DNA of 64,000 bases from Pseudomonadota bacterium (GCA_005776585.1 SXOX01000149.1:22211-86210), one strand, 5' to 3'; shown: positions 28,263 to 37,420, numbered from the stretch's first letter. The notes: a model not told the origin generated them from the letters alone. Made by a program: numbers and translations.

Positions 28263-29813
28263 ATGAAGCACCTCGCCCTCACCCTCGGCACCTCGCTCGC
28301 GCTCGCCGCTTGTGCAGATACCGACCCCACCCTCGGTACCTCCGAGCCACCGTCCACGTTGGCGACCCAGGCGGGGGCGCTGAACGTCCTTCACAACGTG
28401 CCGTACCTCAAGCAGACGGTCTACACCGGCATCGGGGAGTCGGCGTGCGCGCCGACCTCGCTCGCGATGCTCATTCGCCACTACTACCCGGAGTCGTTCT
28501 ACGACGTCCGCGAAGCCTTCCACGGGGGCACACAGGGCACGAAGTACGACGGCCCCGCTATCGGATACCGCAACCTGTCGTTCGCGAGCGGCGCTACGGG
28601 TTCCGACCCTGGGACCGCCGCCATCCCGAGCGGATTCACCGGCTACTACACCTACATGTACGTCGGTGGAGGCAAGTTCAGCGGCGCTGCTTCCTGGGAC
28701 GGAGTCCTCGACTCACTCCGGAAGATGTGGGGCTTCACTGTGACGTCCTACGAAGGCTCGACGGCCATCGACAGCGTCTATGCCGCGATTGCAGACGGCC
28801 CGCTCCTCGCGTCGGTCTACGCTCACGGCAACACGAAGTGGGGTCACTACCTCGTCATCGTTGGTATCAACGACAAGGGCACGACGAGCCGCAATGATGA
28901 CACCATCTACCTGAACGATCCCTACGACAACCAGTGGTTCAGTGGCGACGTGAGCGGCAACAAGCGTCCTGTGCCCTACGCTGAGTTCTTCTTCGGCCCC
29001 GGCAAGAAGGGCGGCTCCGCGTGGTTCCGTCGTGCTGCGAAGCTCGTCCCCGCGGACGGCGTCGAGGCGCGGAAGCACTCCGTCTTGGTCGACTCTGGTC
29101 ACCTCGCCGTTTCCGGCAACGCGAGCGTCCACAAGATGGAGCTCATCGGGCTCTACGACCAGGTCGGCAGCCAATACGCTTGGCGCCAGTACGTCGTCGG
29201 TACGAGCTTCGGTGACTGGATGTATCCGACAGCCGGCGGAAAGACGGCGCGGTGGACACCCAAGCTCAGCGCTTCGGGCAACTACCGCGTCACCACCGTC
29301 GTCCGTGGCGACGCAACCAGCGGCAAGGTCACGTATGCCGTGAAGTCCAACACCGGCGCGACTCTTGCGACGAAGACGATCGATCAGTACCGGTCACCGG
29401 CTGCGTGGATCTCGATTGACATCGCCAGCAGTGTTGCGCTTCAAAACGGGGCGACCATCGAGGCGACCTCCATTCCCGTGAACTCGAACGTCGACGCCAT
29501 CAAGCTCACCTGGATCGGTGCGTCCTCCTCCGGCGGCGGGTCGTCCGGCGGCTGCACGTACGCGTGTTCGACGTACAACTACTCGCCGGGGCTGTGCAAC
29601 GGCGGTTGGCAGTGCGACTGCTCGGGCCAGTGCATCACGAAGACCGGTTGCACCGCGAGCACGACATGCGGTGGAGCGGCAACGAGCTGCCAGTTCCCGT
29701 GCGCCAACTACGGGTACTCGGCCGGCTATTGCCAGGGCGGATGGCAGTGCGACTGCGCAGGGCAGTGCATCACAAAGACCGGCTGCGCTTCCAGCCTGAG
29801 CTGCGGCGGCTGA
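28263..29813 (+). CDS. C39-like cysteine peptidase lipoprotein with golvesin-like and Cys-rich modules
   Basis: 516 aa. Start ATG 28263 uses GGAG at 28253-28256; ATG 28251 is an in-frame alternative. A lipobox L14-A-A-C17 marks a lipoprotein. Residues ~40-250 are a papain-like C39 domain: C62 in GESACAPTSLAM, His ~195 in WGHYLVIVGI, Asp ~218 in YLNDPY. Residues ~265-420 form a golvesin-type beta domain (VDSGH ... GNYRVTTVV ... VDAIKLTW). Two near-identical Cys-rich repeats (~431-516; GGWQCDC-x-GQCITKTGC in both) end the protein. The golvesin-like plus Cys-rich make-up echoes the secreted protein at the window start. Probably an outer-surface peptidase or bacteriocin-type processing enzyme; the substrate is unknown. 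Confidence 0.85.
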   Translation: MKHLALTLGTSLALAACADTDPTLGTSEPPSTLATQAGALNVLHNVPYLKQTVYTGIGESACAPTSLAMLIRHYYPESFYDVREAFHGGTQGTKYDGPAIGYRNLSFASGATGSDPGTAAIPSGFTGYYTYMYVGGGKFSGAASWDGVLDSLRKMWGFTVTSYEGSTAIDSVYAAIADGPLLASVYAHGNTKWGHYLVIVGINDKGTTSRNDDTIYLNDPYDNQWFSGDVSGNKRPVPYAEFFFGPGKKGGSAWFRRAAKLVPADGVEARKHSVLVDSGHLAVSGNASVHKMELIGLYDQVGSQYAWRQYVVGTSFGDWMYPTAGGKTARWTPKLSASGNYRVTTVVRGDATSGKVTYAVKSNTGATLATKTIDQYRSPAAWISIDIASSVALQNGATIEATSIPVNSNVDAIKLTWIGASSSGGGSSGGCTYACSTYNYSPGLCNGGWQCDCSGQCITKTGCTASTTCGGAATSCQFPCANYGYSAGYCQGGWQCDCAGQCITKTGCASSLSCGG

Positions 29814-29828
29814 CCTACGACCGCGAGG

Positions 29829-29856
29829 GCTCCACGCTTGACCGCCGGCGTGGAGC
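29829..29856 (+). terminator. Hairpin after the C39-like gene
   Basis: GCTCCACGC (29829-29837) and GCGTGGAGC (29848-29856) form a perfect 9-bp GC-rich stem with a 10-base loop, 16 bp after the stop of the C39-like gene. No T-run follows, so the terminator call rests on stem strength and position. Confidence 0.45.
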
Positions 29857-29897
29857 GTGGCACCCGTACGGGGTTTCCAAGCCGTCGCGAGGTGCTC

Positions 29898-30893
29898 ATG
29901 AGCGAAGACCAAGCCACTACCCCGACCGACGCGCCGCGCGATCCGGCGGCCGTCGCCATCGACGCCCTCACGCGAGCCTACGTCGACCACCCGGACCCGA
30001 TGAGTAACTCGCGTGCTCTCCTGGGGGTTGCCGTCGCCGAGTGGGCACAACAGCGGCTTCAGTCATTCGAATGGAGCCTTGGGAACGAGGGACTTCGAGA
30101 CGTGATAGCAAACAGCCTGCACTATGGTCGGCTTGAGCGCCGGAGGAGGCCAGGCGATGCGTCGGCCCCCACCGCGACCTCCGCCTCAGAGCGCCGGTCA
30201 CCGCCGCTGCTCGACCGAGTGCGGCTCGACCGTCCGGGCGCTCCGAGTGCATGGTTCCTTCGTGCGCTCCAGAACGCGTGCCTCGACGAGGTGCGCAAGC
30301 GGCGCGCTCCCAGGCCGCCCCCTGACGGCGAGCAGATGGGACCCGGCCCGGTCGGTGTTAGCGGTCAGTGGGACCCCCGCTGGATCCCGGTCGACGTGCG
30401 TCGCACGCTCGACGACGGCGTGCGCATCGTGGCTTTCGCCCTGCGTCACGCGCATACGCTGCCCGCGAATCACCCGCTGCGCCGCGCCCACAGCGCCAAG
30501 CCGAGCCTGGAGGCGCAGGTGCGAATGTGGCACATCTACGGCGGACACTTGGCTCGTGACATCGCGCTCGCCGAAGTTCGACTGCGATGGGACCCGGAAG
30601 TGGCGGCATCCGACAACCACGCTCGCGCCTGGCAGGCGCGCTACTACACCGACGACGGGCATCTCGAATACACGTCGCCGGGCGAGATCCCGAACGACGG
30701 CAACAGCTCTTATGTTCAGCACTTGAGACGCTTCCGGCTCGCGTATCGGAACGCGCGTGTGGCCACAGGTCTCATCGTGCGAGAGCGGCGGCAGTTTCCG
30801 GACCCGACCGTGGCTTCGGCCCGAGCCGCGATCCCGTCAGAATGGGAAGCCTGCGAGCACGAGTCGCTCGAGCTGCCGGGAGGCCAGCCATGA
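29898..30893 (+). CDS. Possible sigma-70-like protein, first gene of Lon-like operon
   Basis: 331 aa, ATG 29898, first of five tightly linked genes. The stretch W-F-L-R-A-L-Q-N-A-C-L-D-E-V-R-K-R-R (residues ~118-135) resembles sigma-70 region 2.3-2.4 (typically ...L..ia.N.a.DelRrrr). The rest is Arg-rich and unrecognised, and no clear region 4 is seen. It may instead be a novel DNA- or RNA-binding protein. It overlaps the next gene by ATGA, so the two are made together. The 84-bp gap upstream contains the hairpin of the previous gene and no obvious promoter. Confidence 0.55.
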   Translation: MSEDQATTPTDAPRDPAAVAIDALTRAYVDHPDPMSNSRALLGVAVAEWAQQRLQSFEWSLGNEGLRDVIANSLHYGRLERRRRPGDASAPTATSASERRSPPLLDRVRLDRPGAPSAWFLRALQNACLDEVRKRRAPRPPPDGEQMGPGPVGVSGQWDPRWIPVDVRRTLDDGVRIVAFALRHAHTLPANHPLRRAHSAKPSLEAQVRMWHIYGGHLARDIALAEVRLRWDPEVAASDNHARAWQARYYTDDGHLEYTSPGEIPNDGNSSYVQHLRRFRLAYRNARVATGLIVRERRQFPDPTVASARAAIPSEWEACEHESLELPGGQP

Positions 30894-31849
30894 GTACACG
30901 CATTCAACCGCTCTCCGAGGGCCAGCCGCTCTGGTGGGCCGAGGTCATCGCCGTTGATGCGACGGCCGGCGTTGGGCGCGAGCAACTGACCGCGGAGTTG
31001 CTCGATACGGTTCCGCGATGTCGCGTCACGTTCCCGGCGCGCGAGCTCACGCGCCCGTGGCCGCAAATTCACCGGCACCTCACTACGGTGGTCGGCCATG
31101 GCGTCGTCTCGCCAGCATTCTGGGGCGACGCGGCACGGGCGCTGCGCGAAACGCGTGTCCCGATTCGGGTCACACGGGTCTGGAGCCCCGAACGAGGCTC
31201 GTTCACCGTCACGCGACCGCGAGACTCCTTCGGCCTGCGAGGTGACCTTCCCAGCCCATTCTTGGGCGTCGCTGTGCGGGTCCGGCTCGAGCGCAGCATC
31301 GAGCATCTCGTGGAGCACGTCCGCAAACACATGGCGCTGTACGGTCCAGGCCCCGCGGTCTTTCCCCTGCCGAGCGGCAACGACTGGATCCGTCGGCAGA
31401 GCATTACGCGGGCAATGCTGCTCATGGCTCGCGTGACGACGCCAAACTCCGATCTCTTCGGACTCCACCCGCAGCTTTGGCCTGCTGTCGAAATCTATAC
31501 TTCAGCGACAGCACACGTGTTGACGCGCATGATGGAGGCGCGAGTGGCCCATGTCACGTTGAGTCCGACGGCAACGGCTGTCGCCCAGGACTGGTTCGGA
31601 CCGATCATGGGAAAAGACAACAAGATGGAGCCCGGAGACGAGTCTCTCTACGTCCGCGACTTCAATGAGACGGTCTCGATCGCGAGCAGCCAAACCCACG
31701 ACGCAGCGACGCCCCTTGACTGGCGCACGACCTACCGCCGGGATTCCGACTTGCGCGATCCGTGGCCTGGATTGCTCTGGTTGTCACGCCGCGCGCAAGG
31801 CCGCACCTCGCGTCAAATCGCCGTTCATGTTCCGGGAGAGCACGTATGA
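30890..31849 (+). CDS. Unknown protein of the Lon-like operon
   Basis: 319 aa, ATG overlapping the previous TGA (ATGA). No family is recognised. Beta-rich N-terminal half (WAEVIAVDAT, VTRVWSP, FTVTRP), a middle helix with VEHVRKHMALYG, and a C-terminal part rich in Trp, Asp and Arg. No signal peptide, TM or nucleotide motif. It is coupled to the next gene by a second ATGA overlap, so it should act in the same complex or pathway as the protease-like protein encoded two genes downstream. Confidence 0.6.
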   Translation: MSTRIQPLSEGQPLWWAEVIAVDATAGVGREQLTAELLDTVPRCRVTFPARELTRPWPQIHRHLTTVVGHGVVSPAFWGDAARALRETRVPIRVTRVWSPERGSFTVTRPRDSFGLRGDLPSPFLGVAVRVRLERSIEHLVEHVRKHMALYGPGPAVFPLPSGNDWIRRQSITRAMLLMARVTTPNSDLFGLHPQLWPAVEIYTSATAHVLTRMMEARVAHVTLSPTATAVAQDWFGPIMGKDNKMEPGDESLYVRDFNETVSIASSQTHDAATPLDWRTTYRRDSDLRDPWPGLLWLSRRAQGRTSRQIAVHVPGEHV

Positions 31850-33276
31850 TGGCCAACAATCTGGCATTGGCGCTGGCCGAGGCGACGCAAGCGGAATCAG
31901 GGGCTCCCACGCATGAGGTCCAACGCATCCTTGTCGCCGATGCGCTGCTCGACCTGGCGTCCGCGCTCGATGGTGACCCACCGATGGCGGCGAGCGCCGG
32001 CGACACACTCGACGGTACTGGCATCGAGGAAGCGACAACAGTCGCTCGGCTGGAGATCACGGGCTCACTGGCAGAACTGGATCGCGCGCTCAATCTCGCC
32101 GAGGCGCATCCGGACGTCATGGACGTGCCGCTGCTCACGGACGATCCGGCGCTTGCGGAGCGTGTCCACCAGGGTTTGGCAAGCGCCATCGCTGCGCGCG
32201 AGCGGATCTACCGCATGGCGCGCGTAGCCGCCTGGTTGGGGGTGCCGACGGAAACGGGCGTCGAGGCGTACGATGTGCGACTGCGATCGATCCTACGTCA
32301 TGCCTGGCTCGTGGAGCCGCTCCGCGCGCAGATGCTTGAAGGAGTTGCGGTAGAGTCTCGGGACGCACACTGGTGGCTGTCCCAGCGGGCCGACCCCCCT
32401 GGTGTGTCTGGGGCCGACGACCCCGACGTACTCGACGACGCATTCGACCTCATCGGGGCATGGGCGACTGAGCGCATGGCGCCGACCACCGACGGCCGTC
32501 TCGCGCTGCGACTCGATCGCGTCGAGGCCCGTGCACTCCTCGCGACGCCTGCTGGGCGCGCGTTCGCCAATGCGATGGGCGACACGCTCGATCTCGATGC
32601 TGGGGAGGTCACCGACGATGAACTCAGGTTGGTGGACTCCCCGGTCGTGGCCGTAGCGACGCCCGCCACGCGACCTGCGGTACGTGCGACGCTCGTGCAC
32701 GCAGTTGTCCGCGCGGCAGCATCGACGGACCGGCCCTCGCTCATCGCAACGGGAACCGTCGCCGCGTCTAGCTTCGGATGCACGTATGCGGCCCTGGTGC
32801 CTGGCTGCGGCGTCGTCGCCTATGGGGAGGCCTTCGAAAGGCCGCCAGCGCGCGATGCGGCGCGTGCGCGTGAGGCATGGCTCGTGGTCTTCGACACCGC
32901 GGTCGCAGAAGGCTGTCTCTCCGACGGCTACCGTTTCATGCGGCTCGAGGTTGGCGGCGCAGTGCTCGTCGAGCCGGGAGAAGGGTCATCTCTCCGCCTC
33001 GAAGTCACCGCTGCGGGTGAGGCATCCTGGTCCGTCACACTCTATCCACTGCTCGCTTCTGCAACGGTGCCTCGTGACGCGGGGACGGTGATGGTCGATG
33101 CGGCTGGCGAGCGGCTAGCAGCGTTGCTCGCAGCGATCGGGGACGACGACCTGGCGGACGCCAGAGAGATTCGCCAAGAACTCGATGAGCTCATCGACGC
33201 GGACGACCTTGCGACGCTCTCGGGCCTGGACACACTGCTCGAGGCACTCCAAGCCGAAAAAAAACGAGCCGAGTGA
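31846..33276 (+). CDS. Unknown acidic protein of the Lon-like operon
   Basis: 476 aa, ATG 31846 in an ATGA overlap with GGGAGAG upstream (ATG 31849 is adjacent in frame). Acidic and Ala/Leu-rich, mostly helical for ~320 residues, with a beta-rich segment at ~340-420 (YRFMRLEVGGAVLVEPG) and a final acidic helix (DDLADAREIRQELDELIDADDL). No known motif. It overlaps the Lon-like gene by GTGA; it could be an adaptor or regulator of that protease. Confidence 0.6.
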   Translation: MMANNLALALAEATQAESGAPTHEVQRILVADALLDLASALDGDPPMAASAGDTLDGTGIEEATTVARLEITGSLAELDRALNLAEAHPDVMDVPLLTDDPALAERVHQGLASAIAARERIYRMARVAAWLGVPTETGVEAYDVRLRSILRHAWLVEPLRAQMLEGVAVESRDAHWWLSQRADPPGVSGADDPDVLDDAFDLIGAWATERMAPTTDGRLALRLDRVEARALLATPAGRAFANAMGDTLDLDAGEVTDDELRLVDSPVVAVATPATRPAVRATLVHAVVRAAASTDRPSLIATGTVAASSFGCTYAALVPGCGVVAYGEAFERPPARDAARAREAWLVVFDTAVAEGCLSDGYRFMRLEVGGAVLVEPGEGSSLRLEVTAAGEASWSVTLYPLLASATVPRDAGTVMVDAAGERLAALLAAIGDDDLADAREIRQELDELIDADDLATLSGLDTLLEALQAEKKRAE

Positions 33277-35111
33277 CCTTCTACGCGCCGATCGTACTCC
33301 GCCATCCCATTGGTAGGGCCGAGGTCCGGCTACGCGCTGCGGTGAGCGGCGGGGCACCACCACAGTTCTCCTTCTTCACGGAGGTGTCGGATGTTGGAGA
33401 GATCGCCGCGCACTGCCTGGATGCGCTCCTCCTCGCACATGGCGAACGGCCGCCCGACGCGTGGCTCGTCGCGACGAAGCCAGAGCACGCCGGCCGAGTC
33501 ATCGAGGGGCGTTCGTGCGCGCTTGCCATGGTCCTCGCGTCGCTGTCGGAGGCTGCTGGAGTCCGGCCTTCCCGGCCCGTCGTGGCCACAGGTGTGCTCA
33601 CCATTGACGACCCCTGCGTGGTCGCCAAGGTCGAAGATCTGGACCACAAGATAGACGCTGTAGCGCGCCGCACGGGGACGCTGCGAGAGCTACCCGAGGA
33701 CGTCCTCGTGCTGGCTCCCACGGCTCAGGTTGGTGAGGGCTCACAGCACTACAAGACGGCGTCTGGGCGAACGCTCGAAGTGTTCGGCGTCGCGTCCGTC
33801 GCCGCGGCGATCGAAGCGACCCTTGGGCTGGAATTGAGGTTCTGCGAGATCAAAGCCGTTCGCGAGTCCATCGAACGGCTTCGACACGACAATCACCAGA
33901 TGGAACACCTGCTGCGCGAGTGTGATCGGCTCCGAACGCTCGCAGCCAGGCTCCCGCTCGGCTGGCTTGCCCGTGTCGTCGTCTTCCACGCCGAATGCTG
34001 TGCTGCCCATGCCCTGCGGCTACGCGATGACCCTGGCGACGTCGCCTCGTGGCAGGGTGAGTCCGCACCGGTCGCGACGTTGCGCGAGCGGCTCTCGCAG
34101 TCGGTGCGTGAACTGCTCGAAGCGCATCGGTCCACGCTCCCGGTAGAGCTCATCGCCCAGTGGTACCACTTCGAAGCCAAGCGGAGCTTCGTCTCGCATG
34201 ATTTTGGTGACGGAATCGAGCTGACAAGCGTGGGCCTCACGCTCCCGCGCCGCGCGCGTGTCCCGACGTGTGAGGGACACAAGCTCCTCCGCACGCGGGG
34301 ACAGCTTCGACTCCGACAGGGCATGCGGTTGGCGGCCGTCGGCCTCGCCCGTGACGCGCACCGGCTCACCCGGCTCGCGTACGACGACGTGATCGCGGCC
34401 CTCGGCATGGCTGAGTCGATTGGCGCCCCGCGCGCGAACGATCTCGATCGGGGCCGAGTCCATGTTGCCGCGACTGAACAAGGCCTTCGCACGCTCGGGC
34501 TCGGGACGACCGCGCTGCGCGAACATGCCGTGCAGACGCTCGATTCGGTACTTGCCGCCTTCGGCGTGTCGCGGTCCGGGCCGCCTCCTGAGCAAGAGCC
34601 CGCTTGGGGGCTGGGCGTGCTCTACCGGGACTGGCTCGCGGATGGGCGACACGGCAGCGTGGTCGACCACTGGCGTGCGATTTGGGACGCCCCGGTTCCC
34701 GCACGAGGCGGGACGTCACTGCGCGCTTCGGCCTCCAAGGGACTCCGAGAGCCGACGCTCATGCTCCCAACGCTCTTGCTCGAGGCGGCGATCGCTGTCG
34801 GTGACCGCGAGATCGCGGAACATGCGGTGCAGGCGTACGTACCGCCACTCGACTTGCGAGAGGTCGTCGCGTGGTGGCCGGCGCTGCGTGCCGACCCTTC
34901 GTGGAAGCTGGGTCAGGTTCGCGAGGCGCTGCGGAGTTGGCTGCGCGAGTCGCGCGACCACGTGCCTCCGCACCTGCAGCACGAGACGTGGCTGGCGCAG
35001 GCGCTCGCCTCGCTTCGCGCGAGCACGACGGCGCAATACACGGCGGAGGTCAAGCGCACTCGCAATCGCCTGCTGATGTGGTTCGGCCGGCCCGTCCCCG
35101 GTGCGCTGTAG
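33273..35111 (+). CDS. Protein with N-terminal Lon-like (S16) protease domain
   Basis: 612 aa, GTG start in a GTGA overlap. Residues ~40-135 match the Lon catalytic core: G-R-S81-C-A-L-A-M-V-L aligns with the Lon motif G-P-S-A-G-x-A-M, then P-V-V-A-T-G-V-L-T-I with the Lon strand V-A-M-T-G-E-I-T-L, and L-D-H-K126-I-D-A-V with L-K-E-K-L-L-A-A. Both the catalytic Ser and the Lys of the S16 dyad are therefore present, 45 residues apart (43 in E. coli Lon). There is no AAA domain. The remaining ~470 residues are helical, repeat-like and unrecognised. It is probably an ATP-independent or partner-driven protease of a conflict or regulatory system. Confidence 0.68.
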   Translation: MTFYAPIVLRHPIGRAEVRLRAAVSGGAPPQFSFFTEVSDVGEIAAHCLDALLLAHGERPPDAWLVATKPEHAGRVIEGRSCALAMVLASLSEAAGVRPSRPVVATGVLTIDDPCVVAKVEDLDHKIDAVARRTGTLRELPEDVLVLAPTAQVGEGSQHYKTASGRTLEVFGVASVAAAIEATLGLELRFCEIKAVRESIERLRHDNHQMEHLLRECDRLRTLAARLPLGWLARVVVFHAECCAAHALRLRDDPGDVASWQGESAPVATLRERLSQSVRELLEAHRSTLPVELIAQWYHFEAKRSFVSHDFGDGIELTSVGLTLPRRARVPTCEGHKLLRTRGQLRLRQGMRLAAVGLARDAHRLTRLAYDDVIAALGMAESIGAPRANDLDRGRVHVAATEQGLRTLGLGTTALREHAVQTLDSVLAAFGVSRSGPPPEQEPAWGLGVLYRDWLADGRHGSVVDHWRAIWDAPVPARGGTSLRASASKGLREPTLMLPTLLLEAAIAVGDREIAEHAVQAYVPPLDLREVVAWWPALRADPSWKLGQVREALRSWLRESRDHVPPHLQHETWLAQALASLRASTTAQYTAEVKRTRNRLLMWFGRPVPGAL

Positions 35112-35263
35112 TGGGCCTCGGCGCAGGGACTGTGGCGGGCGTCGGCATGCTGCTCGGCGGACCTCCCGGTGCCGCGGTGGGGTGGCTCGTCGGCTTGACG
35201 GTCGGCGTCATCGGCGGAGTGACCGGCGCGAACCGGGCGACGCGGAGCGCACTGGAGTCGTAG
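35111..35263 (+). CDS. Small Gly-zipper-like membrane peptide
   Basis: 50 aa from a GTG that shares one base with the upstream TAG. Nearly half the chain is Gly, Ala or Val (LGAGTVAGVGMLLGG, GWLVGLTVGVIGGVTG): two hydrophobic Gly-zipper-like helices with a basic tail. Such peptides insert into membranes. Reality is supported by the coupling to the Lon-like gene, but it is short and has no homolog I recognise. It could be a small membrane effector or a pore-like subunit. Confidence 0.45.
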   Translation: MGLGAGTVAGVGMLLGGPPGAAVGWLVGLTVGVIGGVTGANRATRSALES

Positions 35264-35338
35264 TCCGTCGCGTTCGTCGTGTGGCAATCCGTGAAATTTC
35301 CGCACGAGGCGTGTCCTGCCGCTGTTGATCAGACGCTT

Positions 35339-37366
35339 TCACGGCGTCCGCGTCGCCGTGAGGGTGCGATCTAGGCCATCCTCGAACCATTTTCCAATCG
35401 ACGCCATGTATCCTGCAATATGCCTGCGAATGTCAGGTGTGGAGGTGAGCGATGGGTGAAACGCGAAATTTCTGATGGCAACGAGGGTCGCATGGGCGGA
35501 TGCGAGTCTTGACTGCATGTCGTTGTCCGCCTCCCCAAGCACGGATGGAAAGTACTTCGCGACACTCTTGACGTGCGGCTTCAGAAGCGACCAGTAGTCA
35601 GAAAAATACGTCGTCCCCCATTCATCGCGCCATGACGCGGGCTCGGAACGCGTGGCACGAGCGCTTGCAGCAATCGACTCCCGCCTCTTGTTAAGTTCGA
35701 CAGGGTCAGTCCACAGCGAGATAATCACATTTTGCAACTTCAGTTCGATTCGGATTATGTCGGCTGCGAGTCGTTGCAATTCCGCCTCCCTTGGTGGGAT
35801 CGGGAAATCGTGGACAAGGAGAAGCTGGTCGATTAGATCGTCGTCCAGGAGGCTAGAGTGCTCGGGTACCCCCGTCGAGTCACACAAGGCCACCAACCCC
35901 CTGCGGTCAAACGCGGTATGCAGTACCCGTCGCGCCCGTCCTGGGTCGGCGAGCACCCGCAGGACCTCGTCGGTATCCCACGTGGCGTTCTGCAAACCAG
36001 TCGCATCCTGAAACGCTCGGCTTGCGACCAACTTGGCGGCGAGTCCGTTGTAGCGCGGTCCCGCAAAGCTCACATCTCCGCCAATGAGACACTGCACGAT
36101 CTTGGTCACTGCTGGATCACCTGACTCCTCAACGTCAGCCAGCGCCGATCGCACGCCCGTCCGTGCAGCGTCGTCCAGGCACTCCGGAATGCGGGCGATA
36201 CTCTCGAACGCGTGCGTGGTGTTCTCCGTTGTGGGCGTTCCTCTGCCAAAGTTTGCGACACAGAAGATCACCGCAATTTCGATGGCTTGCGCAAGTTCGT
36301 CGGAGATCTCTCCCTTCATTCGGCGCGCGCTTGCTGCCGCAAGAGCGAACCGCGCCGTGGTCTGCAAGTCTGGCCGACCATTGGGACCTGACAGAGCCCG
36401 ATCCCCGACCGTGAGGTGACCGTGCGTACGAACCACACGTCCGAGACCAGTAAGCATTTCGTGCGCGATGCGAAAAAGGTCGTGGCTCGTGTCAACGTTC
36501 GACGAAAAAATGAGCTCCAATATGAACGTCGTATAATACACATACGTATGCGGCCGCTCGGTTCTGCCAAAGTAGCGCAAGTCTCTCTCACCTTCGAAGA
36601 TGAGATAGCTGAGTACCGCCTCTCGTAGCACGGTGAGGCCCTCACTTGCTTCTCCTATTCGCCAGCTCAAGCCGGCGTATCGGCGGAACTCGTCGATCGC
36701 GCCTGCGACGTAAGCGGCAGTGAGGAATGCCCCCGGGAAGTTCTGCGGCCTAGTCGTCAGCTTGAGTCTGACGACGGGTCCGTACGCAGCGAGCCACCCG
36801 GCCGCCCGAGATGCGATTTCCCTGAGGCTGCGTTCCGCTGTGCTGGACATGTTGAGTTCGTGGAGGAGTTCTTGCTCAGGCCCTGTTGCGAGCATAGGCT
36901 GGAAGTCTCGATCAGCCATCGCCTTGGAAAGCAAGACGGCGACAGAGAGTCCCGTAGCGGTGTGACGCAGCGTGGGTAGCCAATCGCCGCGCTCAAGCTG
37001 ACTGCCGCCGATGGGACTGTCGGGCGTTATTTGTGACTCCATGACCTGGGTGACGGGCGAGGCGATCCCTCCGTCGCGCATCTGCCACGTCGAAAGGTAA
37101 CGACACGAATCTAACGCCACCACAAGGTCGAGTGGTCGTTTCGTCAAGTCAGAAATACCGGCCAAACCTCGTACAGCGTGAACGGAGTGTGAGACGCTTC
37201 CGAGCGCACCGTACGCAGTGAGCTTCGAATGCTCGTACCCTCCAATTGGATGGCACGTCCTGATGTACGCCGGCATCGTTCTTCCCCACGCGCCGTATGC
37301 GAGTCGGTCTGCAAGTAGAAGGCGGTGCGCCGCGGCAACAGCGACGGCGATTGCGTTCACGTTCAT
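35339..37366 (-). CDS. Toroid-like protein with C-terminal HEPN domain
   Basis: 675 aa. N-terminal motifs WQMRDGG and GDWLPTLRHTATG (residues ~90-165) recall alpha/alpha-toroid (prenyltransferase/terpene-cyclase-like) repeats; this part is tentative. The last ~120 residues are a HEPN domain: ELKLQNVI ... YWSLLKPHVKSV ... A-I-R632-N-F-A-F-H637-P, the canonical R-N-xxx-H. HEPN domains of this Swt1-like kind are RNases or RNA binders. The gene is visibly lower in GC and uses codons such as ATA, AGA and TTT, unlike its neighbours, which suggests transfer. A complete IS sits 54 bp upstream of its start. It converges on the Lon-like operon with a 75-bp gap. Confidence 0.68.
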   Translation of the reverse strand: MNVNAIAVAVAAAHRLLLADRLAYGAWGRTMPAYIRTCHPIGGYEHSKLTAYGALGSVSHSVHAVRGLAGISDLTKRPLDLVVALDSCRYLSTWQMRDGGIASPVTQVMESQITPDSPIGGSQLERGDWLPTLRHTATGLSVAVLLSKAMADRDFQPMLATGPEQELLHELNMSSTAERSLREIASRAAGWLAAYGPVVRLKLTTRPQNFPGAFLTAAYVAGAIDEFRRYAGLSWRIGEASEGLTVLREAVLSYLIFEGERDLRYFGRTERPHTYVYYTTFILELIFSSNVDTSHDLFRIAHEMLTGLGRVVRTHGHLTVGDRALSGPNGRPDLQTTARFALAAASARRMKGEISDELAQAIEIAVIFCVANFGRGTPTTENTTHAFESIARIPECLDDAARTGVRSALADVEESGDPAVTKIVQCLIGGDVSFAGPRYNGLAAKLVASRAFQDATGLQNATWDTDEVLRVLADPGRARRVLHTAFDRRGLVALCDSTGVPEHSSLLDDDLIDQLLLVHDFPIPPREAELQRLAADIIRIELKLQNVIISLWTDPVELNKRRESIAASARATRSEPASWRDEWGTTYFSDYWSLLKPHVKSVAKYFPSVLGEADNDMQSRLASAHATLVAIRNFAFHPSLTSTPDIRRHIAGYMASIGKWFEDGLDRTLTATRTP

Positions 37367-37372
37367 GCTCCG

Positions 37373-37401
37373 AGGCTATCACACCGTGTTGCTTGGGCCA
37401 A
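37373..37401 (-). promoter_or_regulatory. Candidate promoter of the toroid-HEPN gene
   Basis: On the minus strand TTGGCC (37401-37396), a 17-base spacer and TAGCCT (37378-37373) lie six bases before the ATG at 37366. This is a leaderless-type arrangement; no usable ribosome site is present. The IS target duplication begins ten bases beyond the -35, so the core promoter survived the insertion. Confidence 0.35.
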
Positions 37402-37410
37402 CGTGCGTGA

Positions 37411-37420
37411 CTGTGGTGGT
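37411..37420. repeat. Target-site duplication, left copy
   Basis: CTGTGGTGGT, identical to 38752-38761 on the other side of the IS. Lies 45 bp upstream of the toroid-HEPN start codon. Confidence 0.9.
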
